Shown piece after piece: positions 35,140 through 46,568 of a DNA stretch of 64,000 bases. The stretch's first letter is position 1. Each line of letters starts with the position of its first letter. The DNA is from Megaustenia siamemsis (Eukaryota > Mollusca > Gastropoda > Stylommatophora > Ariophantidae). The stretch spans positions 55,496,833 through 55,560,832 of the forward strand of contig JAVIAB010000159.1 of NCBI GenBank assembly GCA_032433765.1, in the 5' to 3' direction. The notes under the pieces were generated by a model. The model searched no databases. It saw only the letters and a program-made list of their open reading frames with translations, and had not been told where the DNA came from. The translations under genes were made by a program, and so were the position numbers.

Positions 35140-36405
35140 TCAGAGACAAAAACTATGTTCTAATATCATCAAACGCTGTAAATTAAAAACAAGTATGACG
35201 ATCAACATTTTCAAGAGAACGTGAACTTCCGATCAATATGGTGGATATGAAGCGGGAACAAATGGTTGTTTTCACTTTGTGTGCGGTTTCGCCTTATGAT
35301 TTTTGGCAGGTGCTGAGACTGATTTGATGGGGACAACAGCTACCTTTCTGTGTTTGGGAGATGAGATTCGGATGATTACGCTGGCACGGACGGTTGAGTA
35401 AGTGTGGATTTTAATTCGTGTTCAGTGATACCGGGGCCTTCCATAACCATATAACCAAATAAATCCGTCTGTGTGAGCTTTTTGCTCGTTTAAGTATAAA
35501 CGAACCTCGGCATAGTTTTGCATGTCTGTTTGTATGTTTTTTTGTGATTTAATGAAGTAGACATTGAGTTTTATTAATTTGATTCTTGTGTTGATGGCAG
35601 ACGCTCTCGTTGCTTATCCAGTTCACCTATATATTGTATGTCCACTTCAGTCGTTGTCTACTTTTGCCTCGCTTGTCCTGTACATTTGCTTTCAGAAATC
35701 TGTACGGCCGTACACTAATAGTGAGGGGCGGAATGGACTTTTGTTTATGACTTTGCAGCACCGGGGGGAGTCCCGACGGTTCATGTTAGTCAGGAGGGAT
35801 TCATAATTTCACACATTCACATTGCAGGGAAATCTTACAGTCTGTTGTTTGATGTGAGATGGGGATAGTCCGATGACTAACTTTATTTTATATGTTCGGA
35901 TTTGGAGTCAGGGTGATGTCCTAGCATCATCAAGCGCTATACATTTTAAAAAAATGACGAACATCATTTTTGGCGGACGTGAACTTCCGATCAATATGGT
36001 GGATAGGAGGCAGCAATCATTAGAGGCTATATCTGAAAAGTGTTCCTTGTTGCAGTTTCCTCATGTTCCAAGTTTGGCTTGTTGCAGAAGCTACTGAGTT
36101 AATTGTTCTGTGCACACCATGAGCCTGCACGTTTCATCTGTTTTGATCGTGTTTCGATGTTACTATTGTTTACGATGATTGATGATATCGTATGATGGAG
36201 AACAGATGGCTGTGTTCAATTTATGTGCAGTTTCGCCTAATATCTTTTGGCCTGTGCTGAGACTGCTATGACGGGGACTACAGCTACCTTTCTTTGTTTG
36301 GAAGATTAGATAGTAATTCGAATGTTTCAACTGGCACAGGTGATTGAGCAATTATGGATTTTAATTCGTTTGCAGAGATACAGGGGCCTTCCATAAACAT
36401 AATCA
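35140..36405 (-). mobile_element. Two antisense copies of the Penelope 5' region
   Basis: The blocks 35,140-35,460 (partial) and 35,805-36,405 (nearly complete, ~600 bp) match each other and 61,120-61,740. Shared landmarks are tatgttcggatttgg, aaaagtgttccttgttgcag, agtttcgcctaat, and the terminal ggggccttccataa at 35,434 and 36,386. The second copy retains no frame. The stretch 35,465-35,804 between them shows nothing recognisable. Confidence 0.7.
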
Positions 36406-36559
36406 GTACGATACACTGAAGCTACTGTGTTTGTTATATGACAGAATCATAGTACAATTTTTTGTTGAAATTACGATCGTCTTTCACTTTCAAATGTTTC
36501 AAAACAGTTTTATTTCTATTCGTGTTGTACATTTCTTCATATGTTTCTGTAATTATATA

Positions 36560-37180
36560 TTTTAAGCGTTTCCCCCTACTTTCTTACAAAGTATCAATTG
36601 TTCTGACCCATCCCAGAACATGTCCACGATCCTTCTTCTTTCCTTCCTCATCTGCCTTTCAGCGTCGAGGGGAGATATAATTTGCGGTCTTTTGCTCTTC
36701 TGTTCGCCTCTGCTGCCGTTATGTTTCCTAGTGCTTCTAATATTCCATCGACCCATCTTTTTCGTGGTCGACCCTTGGCTCTGGTGTTCTCACAACGTTT
36801 TATTGATGCATCGTTGTGTTGTGTTTTGTTCTTTCTGATTCGTGGCCATACCATTTTATCTGTTGTTTCCTTATATATTCTATGGCGGTGGCTATTCCTA
36901 TCTTTTTTCTCAGTTCTTCATTCCTGATCCTTATCTCTCAGACTGTTTCCTCTCATTCGTCTAACACATTTCATCTCTGTAGAGGTCATTTTCTTATTCT
37001 TCATGCATCTAGGGTCCAGGTATGGCATTGGTCCACGATTTATGTCAATTATTACGGGATTGTCAGCCAATCGTAGGTTGACATTTATATTTCCATTGTT
37101 GCTAAAGCTCGGTCTCTCAGTGATTGTGTTCTCCGTTATCCACATCCATACCAACATGTTGGCAGTTTCAGTTCTCAAAT
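36560..37180 (-). mobile_element. LINE reverse-transcriptase C-terminal fragment
   Basis: Minus-strand frames show KGRPRKRWVDGILEALGN, then TAAEANRRAKDRKLY at 36,780-36,650, the usual C-terminal end of a LINE protein. More N-terminal remnants (MKCVRRMRGNSLRDKDQE) lie near 36,970-36,920. The family is related to the fragment at 28,250-28,880. Confidence 0.65.
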
Positions 37181-37659
37181 AACCGATTTATGGATTGAGT
37201 GTAGTACTCTAAATTTGTTGGATCAAACTTAGATCATCCAATCATAGGCTGAGGACATTGTAAGATAGTCCCTGTGATGTAATCTACACGGAGCTAAAAT
37301 GGGAGTGATGGGTAATGTTTGAAAAAAAAGACCAGAATTAGATGTAAAATGTATTGGTTAGAAATAAAAAGACATTTATGGATGAAAACAAAAAAAAAGT
37401 TGAAGACGTAAATGGTAATTTAAAAAGAATATAAAAGAATATATGACACGCATGGAACTAGCACGGCTATACTAAAACTTGATTGCATAAATCATGTACA
37501 TGTACAATTTTTGAGAAGACATATATGTGTATATATAACATCTATGAATAACCTGTAGCCTTAGTGAACTTATATAGATATATGAATATGTGGTTGTGTG
37601 TTTTGTGTTTGTGTGAAAATTAAATGAAACTATACTGACCAAACAAAAACGATGCTATG

Positions 37660-37925
37660 TTGGAAGAGTTATAATGAGCTAGATCTATTGCTCACTCATC
37701 TCTCATCCACGTCCAACAACAACATGACAGAGTCATAATGAGCCAGATCTCTTGCCCATTCATCTCTCATCCACATCCAACAACAACATGACAGAGTTAT
37801 ACTGTTCCAGATCTCTAGATCACTCATCTCTCATCCACATCCAACAACAACATGACATAGTTATAAAGAGCCATATCTCTTGCTCACTCATCTCTCATCC
37901 ACATCCAACAACAACATAGCAGAAG
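37660..37925. repeat. ~62-bp tandem repeat, about 4 copies
   Basis: Units contain agagttataatgagc-like starts, then agatctcttgctcactcatc and catccaacaacaacatgaca. The array stands alone in the spacer. The flanks 37,185-37,660 and 37,930-38,480 hold no recognisable gene. Confidence 0.85.
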
Positions 37926-38484
37926 TCACAGATATAAACACGTTTCTTACAATCGTTCAGAAACATCTACACAATTGACTTCCGTGACAGAAAACATTGA
38001 GGCACACACATTAAATACCAGGAGATATGGGAATTCTAGGAAATAAAACTATCCAGCAATTATTAAAGTTGTGTAGCTCAAGCCCACAAGATGAACATTC
38101 TGTAACATATAAAGTCAATACAAATCTAGTGTTAAACCAGTGACAAACCAATGATAATCTTTATCTCCAACGAAAGGAAGACACAACATTTTTGTAAACA
38201 GAAAACATGCCGTAACAGAGCCAGATAACAAATGTACATCAAGTTAGCAATTAGAGAAAGTGACTTGTGCCTCTCTACAATCTCCAGACAATAGAAACAT
38301 AAGCTACACAACTGTACCGCTACAATTTTGAGTAACACAATTTCGGGCAAACACGGAATCCTTCATAGGGACAGACCCTTCATATCAATGGCCGAAGAGG
38401 AAGCGACTGTTGAATCATAAGTCAACTGTACATACATGTGTTTAGCTACTGCAAGAAAAGAAATCTAGAAGAAATGGATGGAAG

Positions 38485-38486
<2 letters not shown>

Positions 38487-38537
<51 letters not shown>
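38487..38537. repeat. (AT)n microsatellite
   Basis: About 40 bp of alternating AT with interruptions, immediately before a degenerate RTE LINE. Confidence 0.9.
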
Positions 38538-38540
<3 letters not shown>

Positions 38541-38579
38541 AAATTTAGTTTTTTTAGGAAAAATTCATCACAAGGATAA

Positions 38580-40480
38580 TTCCTAACTGAGTCCTTTATT
38601 GTGCACTGAGGTGATGTCATTTTTCTGTTTTGTTGCCATTACTTCTGTCTTTTTGCTATTAAGGCTGAGTCCTTTATTTTTGCATTCATTCATTATATTG
38701 TCTAACATTTATTGTAACTTATTTTCATTCATAGTGTTTGAGACTGTATCATCATCACTCCTTAGATTACTTATATTATGACACCCGATTGTTATTCCAT
38801 ACATGTCCCTATTGGATCTTAATGTATTGGTCTTCATCTCGTATAGTCTCTGTTTGTTGCTAGTTCATGTTCTTTATTATTCCTAGATCTTTAATGTCTA
38901 CATTTATGTCTTCTAACAATTTTGAATATTTCTTGGTGCTTTACTTTATTACATGCTTTGTATAATCTATAAGACATAGGTATATATCTGTTTTCACCGA
39001 TATGACTCTACTAAAGCCCTTATGTTATATATGACATTGCTCGTTCCTTTTCCTCAAAAATAAACCCCACTGTTCATTACTAATTTATGGACTGGTTTTG
39101 TTTCGCACTCTTCGCACAATGATTATTAGTAATATCTTAGTCATGTGACCCATAATTTTTATTGCGCAATGGTCATCGCATTCAATCTCATCAGATTTCT
39201 TTGGTAGAGCTATGAATATTGATTTGAGCATGTAGTCTAGTATATATCCACTGTTGGTAGATATTCTTCAATATTTGTGTTATTATTTCAATTCTAAAAT
39301 CATCTATGGCTTCATCTCTTATTTTGTCATATTAATAACGTTTCCTGTTTTCAAATTGCGCAAGGAGTCGTTAAATTCTTCTTTGAGTATTTATGGTCCT
39401 TCTCCATTATGCTTAATATTTACTTCTATTCGTTGATTATAATAAAGAACAGTAATGTATTCTGTCCATTTTTCTCTTATGAATTTTTGTTCAAACAAAA
39501 GTTCTTTTTCCTTTGATCGTAAACGTCTAGCTTTTGATAGCGTTTTTCTTCCTTTTATTTTTTCAGTTTGTTTGTATATATAGTTACGACACCTCCTTTT
39601 TTGCGTTTCAATCTCTTTACATCACTGGTTTAGCCATGCTACTTTTGCTTCATTGCATTTCACTACAATTTCTCTTACAATTTAATCTCTTATACTCATA
39701 TTGTTGTATCATTATTGCTTCTTCTGGTATCCATTAGCCGTTAAATGTCACATGTTACCCATTTCCTTCTTGAGTTTCTCCTCATTAGTTGTCTGAACTC
39801 TTTTAATGTTTGTTGCATTGATTCTTTTAGCATTTCCCACGGTTCATCAATGCTCTGTATCTTCTCTATTGCATTGTACCCTTCGTGAATTGTGATGTTA
39901 TAATTGACTTGCCACTTCTTGTCTGATTTGAGTAAATCTAAATTTAACTTGAAATTAACTGAGGGTTTTAATTGTACTCAAATCTTTCCCACAACTGGTA
40001 CATAATCACTATTGCCAGCTGCCCCTGGTCTAGTTTTCACACATGCCATATTATTTCTCAATCTGTTGTTTATCATTGTGTAATCACTTTAATTACGTGT
40101 GTATTCTCCTGGACTCAATATAAAGTCCACATACGTCTTAGATATTGTTTAAACCAGGTGTTTCTTATCACAATGGTGTGAGATCATGCCCAGTCAATAC
40201 GTTTGTCACCTCTTTTATTTCTCTCGCATAAACCATAATAACCAAATACTTCATTAACTCTTTCATTTCCAATATTTGCATTGAGATCCCCCAGAACTAT
40301 GATGTTTTTATGTGGGTTGCATTGACTACGTGCTGTATTAAGCTCATTGTAAAAATTATCAAATGTTTCCTATAGACTGTCTGCTGTTGGTGCATAAACT
40401 TGAATGATATTTATATTTATTGGCGTTTAATTCAATTTCACTAAAGACTCGAATATTGGCCAAAAGCCTTTCACTATTCG
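38580..40480 (-). mobile_element. Degenerate RTE-type LINE, endonuclease to reverse transcriptase
   Basis: On the minus strand an endonuclease-type block NIIVLGDLNANIGN lies near 40,300-40,250. A reverse-transcriptase block with MNECKNKGLSLNSKKTEVM lies near 38,690-38,610. Intervening sequence is full of stops. The KGLSLNSKKTEVM motif is the same as in the element at 15,160-16,509, so this is an older copy of the same family. Confidence 0.65.
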
Positions 40481-40484
40481 TGCC

Positions 40485-40486
40485 CT

Positions 40487-40513
<27 letters not shown>
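40485..40513. repeat. (TA)n microsatellite
   Basis: About 28 bp of alternating TA bordering the degenerate LINE. Confidence 0.9.
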
Positions 40514-40518
<5 letters not shown>

Positions 40519-40659
40519 ACGTTACTAATGTCACTCAGTTATGAATCAACCCATTTGAATGCCAGTCTCTGTATTTTTTCACAGTGTTGATAATTACGAG
40601 TTTTATAAAACGGTTTTGTTTTTTAATAAATACAGTTATTACAATTCATCATCGTCAAT

Positions 40660-40860
40660 GAATGCCGTCTCCGCATCGAAGGCTGACTACCATCAAGCGC
40701 TATTCCACTCTGTATCTTGCTTTGATGGTGCAGATTGTCATAGTCTGACATGTCCATGTTTAGATATTACTTGTCCATATTAGTCTTGGTCTTCCTCTGT
40801 CTCTTTTACCTTGTATTTTTCCTTCCAATATTACTTTCAGCAGGTTAATTACAATTATTA
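40660..40860 (-). mobile_element. RTE LINE 3' fragment
   Basis: The stretch tgatggtgcagattgtcata, through tcttggtcttcctctgtctc, matches the 570-700 region of the left-edge LINE. No frame is preserved. The following 40,865-41,650 shows no recognisable feature. Confidence 0.6.
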
Positions 40861-41654
40861 TTACCAAATTTATGTATTACTCAATTTGAAACTTCCCGTA
40901 TATGAAAATAGTTTTTATTTTAGATTATAACCAAAACTAGAATCTTTATCGCGTTTTAAAAACATTTTCAAATCAAATACTCTCCCCAACATTTCAAGAA
41001 AACCCAGACAATTTGTGCCAAGTAAAGTCCCGTATTATGTCTCTGCTGTGCAACATCTAATCAGCACATTCCCCTGTTGAATAGAATAAGTCTTTGAGCT
41101 GCAATCATGCGTACAAAAACATGAGGAGTCGCGATGTTTTTTTTTTTAACTTGCAGGGCATTTTTTCTGGCATTTATGATTACGCGATAACTTTCATGAA
41201 GTATGTTTGTCATCGTTCATTAATGTTTGTCTGAAGACAGTTGATTATGTATCTCCACAAACTTGTCTCAACACTTGTTTATTATTTTTTCTCTTTACTT
41301 CATATCATGCGATTATGTTAGATAATATTTCTTATTGTTTGCTTTATACTCAATTTCACATTTCCAAATTTCTGATTCAGAAATAACCAACAATGTAATA
41401 TTCTACCGCGACAACAGCAGCCGTAGCTCACTGTCTATTGGACATCCTCTGTGGGATGAAAGAAGAGACTGATGGCCTGACATAGCTTTACCAAGCCAGC
41501 ATGAGACAGGACATCAATAAGAGAGCTATTTGTATCATGAAACACTTAAAGTATGTATGTATGGTGTTTATCCTGACACATCTCTTGCTCTATTATGTAG
41601 TTGAAATGGTATCTGCTTTTGACAAAATACATTTATTGCTTTATATATTACAAA

Positions 41655-42470
41655 TATGTTACGTCTATTGATCAGCCACCACTGAAGATCATCGCACTAC
41701 TAATCTCCTGAGCCATATGACAAAAATATGTATCACTAACAATTATCATGAGATTTGATAGGAACAAAATAAAACAGAAACAAGTTAAGAATTTGTGGAT
41801 TTGTGGAAGGAAAGGGTACCAATAGTGCAATAATTGTCCTGAAAACATTACTGGAAAAAGCTATGTAAGTAAATAAATACCTATATATGTGCTTTATAAA
41901 CAACACAAAAGCCTGTGACAAAGTAAATCATGTAGAAATAATAAATATTCACGAGACATTGAACAATTATGTCAGCGACTTGATAACCATTAAAAAATGT
42001 ATTGGAAACCAGCAACAACCATAATAATTAGAAATCAAAGAGTAAAGTAAAGTAAAGTACCCCCCGTCACGCCAAGTGGCGTATAGGGAAATATGGTGTT
42101 AGTGACCCTATATTTTACAGACCTTCATCACATGACTTTTGGGGTAATGTGGTCGGTATTACGCCCGTGCTGCTTTTATTTTCCCAGAAAAAATCTGGTA
42201 CCCATTTAAGGCTGGGTGAACCCGGAGCCGTCGGTTGGGATCGAACCCTACCCCTTGTCCGTAGTAGTCCAGTTCACTAACCACTGAGCTATCGCGGCTC
42301 CCACTAATTTTTAGGGAATTAGTAAAACCCAGGTGTCCTCGCCAGGGTACGAACCCCGGCTGTTGCCGTGGTAAGCCAACCGAAATCAAAGAGTGCAGTT
42401 TCTATATATCAAACAAGGAGTTAGACAAGGCTGTGTTTTGTCGCCGGATTGGTTCTCGCTTGTAGTGAAT
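41655..42470 (+). mobile_element. RTE LINE fragment interrupted by a SINE
   Basis: The plus-strand sequence from about 41,670 (gaagatcatcgcactactaa) through gtggatttgtggaaggaaag parallels 15,200-15,620. After a SINE (42,044-42,381) it resumes with aaacaaggagttagacaagg to about 42,470. Numerous stops are present. It is more decayed than the 15,160 copy. Confidence 0.8.
42044..42381 (-). mobile_element. Dimeric tRNA-derived SINE, second copy
   Basis: A 13-bp target duplication, gaaatcaaagagt, flanks it at 42,031-42,043 and 42,382-42,394, inside the RTE fragment. Read on the minus strand it starts within the first tRNA-like module (gttggcttaccac), includes the joined second module and body, and ends in (ACTTT)n-like repeats. 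Sequence agreement with 13,204-13,570 is high. Confidence 0.9.
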
Positions 42471-42471
42471 C

Positions 42472-43775
42472 GGGTGTTGTGGACGAACCACTCGCTGTGT
42501 GTGTTACGTCATTGTGCTGGTCTCTCGTATATCCCTAACCCAACCGTACACTCGTAATGAAGGACGAAATTATTCTGTTCGTTAATTTGCAGTTCTGGTA
42601 CGGTTCTCGGATTTTCAGATTAGTCATGGGGGATGTTGCCTAGATGTATAACAATTAGGAGGAGATTGGGGTAGACTGGTGAACTAGTTTATCGAAGCGA
42701 GTGCTAACACATACTTCTTTGTTCTATTATTCCCTATTATCGCCTCGGAAGTTCCCCATATAATAATATTTATGTATTATTATGTGTACCCTGAACTAGT
42801 TTATCGTTTCACACTCTGGGTCTTGTTGATGGTAATGGTCGATGATGGTAATCCAGGGTCTAACACTAATCGAATGTTTGGATGAAGATTTGTTTCTTGA
42901 GAGTTTTAAGAAAATATAAGTAAACAAAAGGACATAAATAGAGCAGGAACACATTTTGAGAGGAAAAAAAACATTGAATATTTGTTCCAAAACATATAAA
43001 GAAGGTATAGGAAGGTGATGACATGAGCTGGACAGATTAGGCCAAAACTATAATTAAATGGTATAGCAAAGTAAACGATCTGGTGGGGAAAACATATGAG
43101 AGAAATATGATACATATGGAAGGAGGTAGAAGGATAAGATAAGGAGGAAGGGAATAGAAACGCTTTGTTTTAGACCAGTAGGAAAAACTATAGTAAAAGC
43201 TGAGATAAAAACAATGGTGTAAATAGCCAGATATATTTATTATTTGTACAAAAACGAACTAGAAAAGTGTTTTTCTCTGTCCACTTGGTGTTATAAGTGT
43301 TGATCTAGACAAGTGCCCACATGAAGCTTAATAGCTTGTTATAGATCCATGCCTAACAAGAGGTTAAAATGTTGGTGATAAAATGAAACCAAATAACTTT
43401 GCTGGTTTCAGTCTCTTTGTTCCTTTCTTTATTTCAGAAGCCACCAGTCAAGGTCATCAGAAACTGATGGGGCAACATCTGATGTGTCTTTGTGTCCATC
43501 TGGTATCCTATTTGAGGAAAAAAGTGATTGATGTTTTAGCTCAGTTTGTCAGGTAAGAATGGCTGACATGAGATCAGGCCTCACAAAAAACATGTCTTAT
43601 ACCATTTTGTTGGCACAAGAGCATGTATATCTGGTTCTGAGAAATATTTCCTCGTAAGTTATGTTTGCATTTACTAATGGTAATCTTTTCATTAAAATAG
43701 GTTCCAGTCTTGAGAAACAAATGAGAAAAAATATTGAAATTATGTCACCAAAATTAAAAAAAAAACAATTTAAAA
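42472..43775. other. Non-coding stretch, possible LTR-like block at its left end
   Basis: A block from tgttgtggac (42,476) to gtctaaca (about 42,873) has inverted-looking termini but no target duplication that I can see, so it is not called. The rest is AT-rich without recognisable features. Confidence 0.35.
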
Positions 43776-43779
43776 AATG

Positions 43780-44030
43780 CGAACCGCAATAGCTCAGTAT
43801 GTAGTGAACTGGACTACAAAGGACAAGAGGTAGGGTTCGATCCCAATCGACAGCGATCCGTTCATTCAGCCTTAAATGGGTACCTGATTCTTTTCTGGGA
43901 AAGTAAAACAGCACGGGCGTAATACCGACCACATTATCCCAAAGATCAGGTGCCGAGGGTCTGTAAAGTTTATGGCCAGTAACACCATATTCCCCATACG
44001 CCACCTGGCGTGAAGGTAGTACTTTACTTC
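43780..44030 (+). mobile_element. tRNA-derived SINE, monomer-head copy
   Basis: The second tRNA-like module (caatagctcagtatgtagtg ... gggttcgatccc) is followed by the same body (cagccttaaatgggtacc, then agcacgggcgtaataccgac) and the tactttact end. The first tRNA-like head is absent. It is more diverged than the other two copies. Confidence 0.85.
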
Positions 44031-44399
44031 CCTACTATGTCACACAAATGAGAACATTTGAGAAATAAATAGAATTAGAAAGATAAATCCACAACTAGGA
44101 CAAATGTTTGCATCTAATTGATGATATGCAGAAAATAAAAACATGTGTAAGAGAGGCAGGAGATAATGACTAAATTTAGGAACATTTGGCAAAGTCAGAA
44201 TCACAAATATAATATTGTAAATTACATAGAAGATGCGGAACTTGTATAATTAACACTGAGAACATAGGCATGGAAGTTGAATAATTAATGTTTGACAGGA
44301 AGACGTGGACGACACGTATTGTAGATCCACACGAGGCTGAAATATGTTTATAGACTTCAGCCTCAAAGAAAATAAACTATTGTTTTCTAGACTTGAGAC

Positions 44400-44990
44400 T
44401 CACATCATCATGTGCCATACCGGTTGGTGTAAGCGATCATGTCCTTCCACAATCTTCTTTCCACAAGTACATCGTATCAGTTCTCTTGTTGACTGTTTTC
44501 CATGACATGACACCAAGCTATGTAGTATCGTCTCTCTTTGTAGTCCACGATCTTTCTTTTTCCATGTATTTTGCCAGTTGTAACCAAGTATTCCAACTTT
44601 CCTTTTCTCATGATGTGTCAGATTGTTGATTATTTCTTTCTGTTGTTTCTTAAGAGCTCCATTTATGTGTTGGCCTTTATGAGAATTTCCTCCTTGGTTT
44701 TTTTAGCTTTCCAGGGAATTTTCAACATTCTTCTAAGATATCCCACCTCCGTGACATCTAATCGTCTTTTCATTTCTTTGTTTACTACCCATGATTGTCT
44801 TCAATAGTTCAGATTTTGTTCTATACATTACCGATGAACTCTCTTACTTTTATTGACATACTTTTATTACAAAATATGTTTTATATTTTCTGAACTGCTC
44901 TTTTGGCCCGAGTTATTCTGCTTTTTATTTCTGCTGTGCATCTTCCATCAGATGTTATTATTGTGCCCATGAATTTTGAGCGTCATCGGA
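44400..44990 (-). mobile_element. RTE LINE 3' fragment
   Basis: The reverse complement matches the C-terminal third of the RTE element at 15,950-16,490, including the region encoding the HIMRR...YLVTT-like block. Frames are broken. The preceding 44,035-44,395 shows nothing recognisable. Confidence 0.75.
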
Positions 44991-45074
44991 AACTTAAAAG
45001 TTGTGTCTGGCCTTGAACCTCACACGAAGCTGAAAATTAGATGATGAAAACGCCATGATCTTTACAAATGTGCT

Positions 45075-45935
45075 CTCCTTTCAACCAAGCCACAAATAGC
45101 CATCCAACTTTCTCACAAGCCACAAATAATCATCCAACTTTTCTCTCCTTTCTCAAAAGCCACAAAAACCATCCAACATTCTCACAAGCCACAAATAACC
45201 ATCCAACTTTCTCACAAGCAACAAATAACCATCCAACTTTATCACAAGCCACAAATAACCGTCCAACTTTTCTCTCATTTCTCATAAGCCACAAAAAACA
45301 ATCCAACTTGCTCACAAACCACAAATAACCATCCAACTTTTCTCTCCTTTCTCACCAGCCACAAATAACCATCCAACTTTCTTACAAGCCACAAATAACC
45401 ATCCAACTTTCTCACAAGCCACAAATAACCATCCAACTTTCTCACAAGCCACAAATAACCATCCAACTTTCTTACAAGCCACAAATAACCATCCAACTTT
45501 CTCACAAGCCACAAATAACCATCCAACTTTCTCACAAGCCACAAATAACTATCCAAATTTCTCACAAGTCACAAATAACCATCCAACTTTCTCACAAGCC
45601 ACAAATAACCATCCAACTTTCTCACAAGCCACAAATAACCATCCAACTTTCTCACAAGCCACAAATAACCATCCAACTTTTTCACAAGCCACAAATAACC
45701 ATCCAACTTTCTCACAAGCCACAAATACCACCATCCAATTTTCTCACAGGCCACAAATAACCATCCAACTTTCTCACAAGCCACAAATAACCATCCAGCT
45801 TTCTCACAAGCCACAAATAACCATCCAACTTTCTCACAGGCCACAAATAACCATCCAACTTTCTCACAAGTCACAAATAACCATCCAACTTTCTCACAAG
45901 TCACAAATAGCCACCCAACGTTTGCACAAACAACA
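45075..45935. repeat. 30-bp minisatellite, about 28 copies
   Basis: The unit ccacaaataaccatccaact, then ttctcacaag, is repeated with few substitutions, more diverged and with indels at the left (45,075-45,350) than at the right. Because the unit is 30 bp, minus-strand frames read a repeating WLFVACEKVG. Frame breaks, the lack of a start or splice context, and drift at the edges argue against a protein. The following 45,940-46,565 shows nothing recognisable. Confidence 0.93.
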
Positions 45936-46568
45936 AAGTTTATATCTCACCATTTGTTTGTCTTCTGCGTAAACCTTTGGAACGGACTCTTAATAATTAA
46001 AAAAAACATTGGGCACCTCAGTGCTTTCAACATCTCCATAGAGCTTGTATAGGTCTTGTATTGATTATAGTTTCAAAAGCTTTCTCTATTCATCAAAATT
46101 GAGCATCTCTGTAGAAAATGTTTGGCAGCCATTTTGTCTGTATCACTGTTACTTTCATCAACTGCTGATATACTTGGGGTGTTGAATAGATGTTTGTTCA
46201 AATTGTTATGTCTTGTTTAAAGTATTAATATTGTTACTTGTTCATTTTCTCTGAGCTGGCAGTCAGTAATCATAATTGTTGTTAACCCTGGTGTTTTGTG
46301 TGTCCATTTGTTCATGCATTTGCTCCTGAGAATTCTCTCTATACTTTTGTCAGGCTTGTGTAGTTTACAAATTCCTTTTGCCAACTTGTCAGTCTCAATA
46401 AATGCAGGAATATTTCCAAAAACTGAGTTAAGGTAAATTATCATGAACATGATAACAAGTTACCCATACCGCGCTTTAAACTTGGTTTTTCTCATTCAAG
46501 TAAATTGAAGCCACAATTTCAGGGTCTCAGCCTTAAAATTGTTTGTATACTTTGTATGTATACATCAT

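Noticed and set aside
42476..42873. Solo LTR with tgttg...aaca ends
   Set aside because: No target duplication and no second copy in the window; the termini could be chance.
45068..45904. Several overlapping minus-strand frames
   Set aside because: They are products of the 30-bp minisatellite and switch frame at unit indels.
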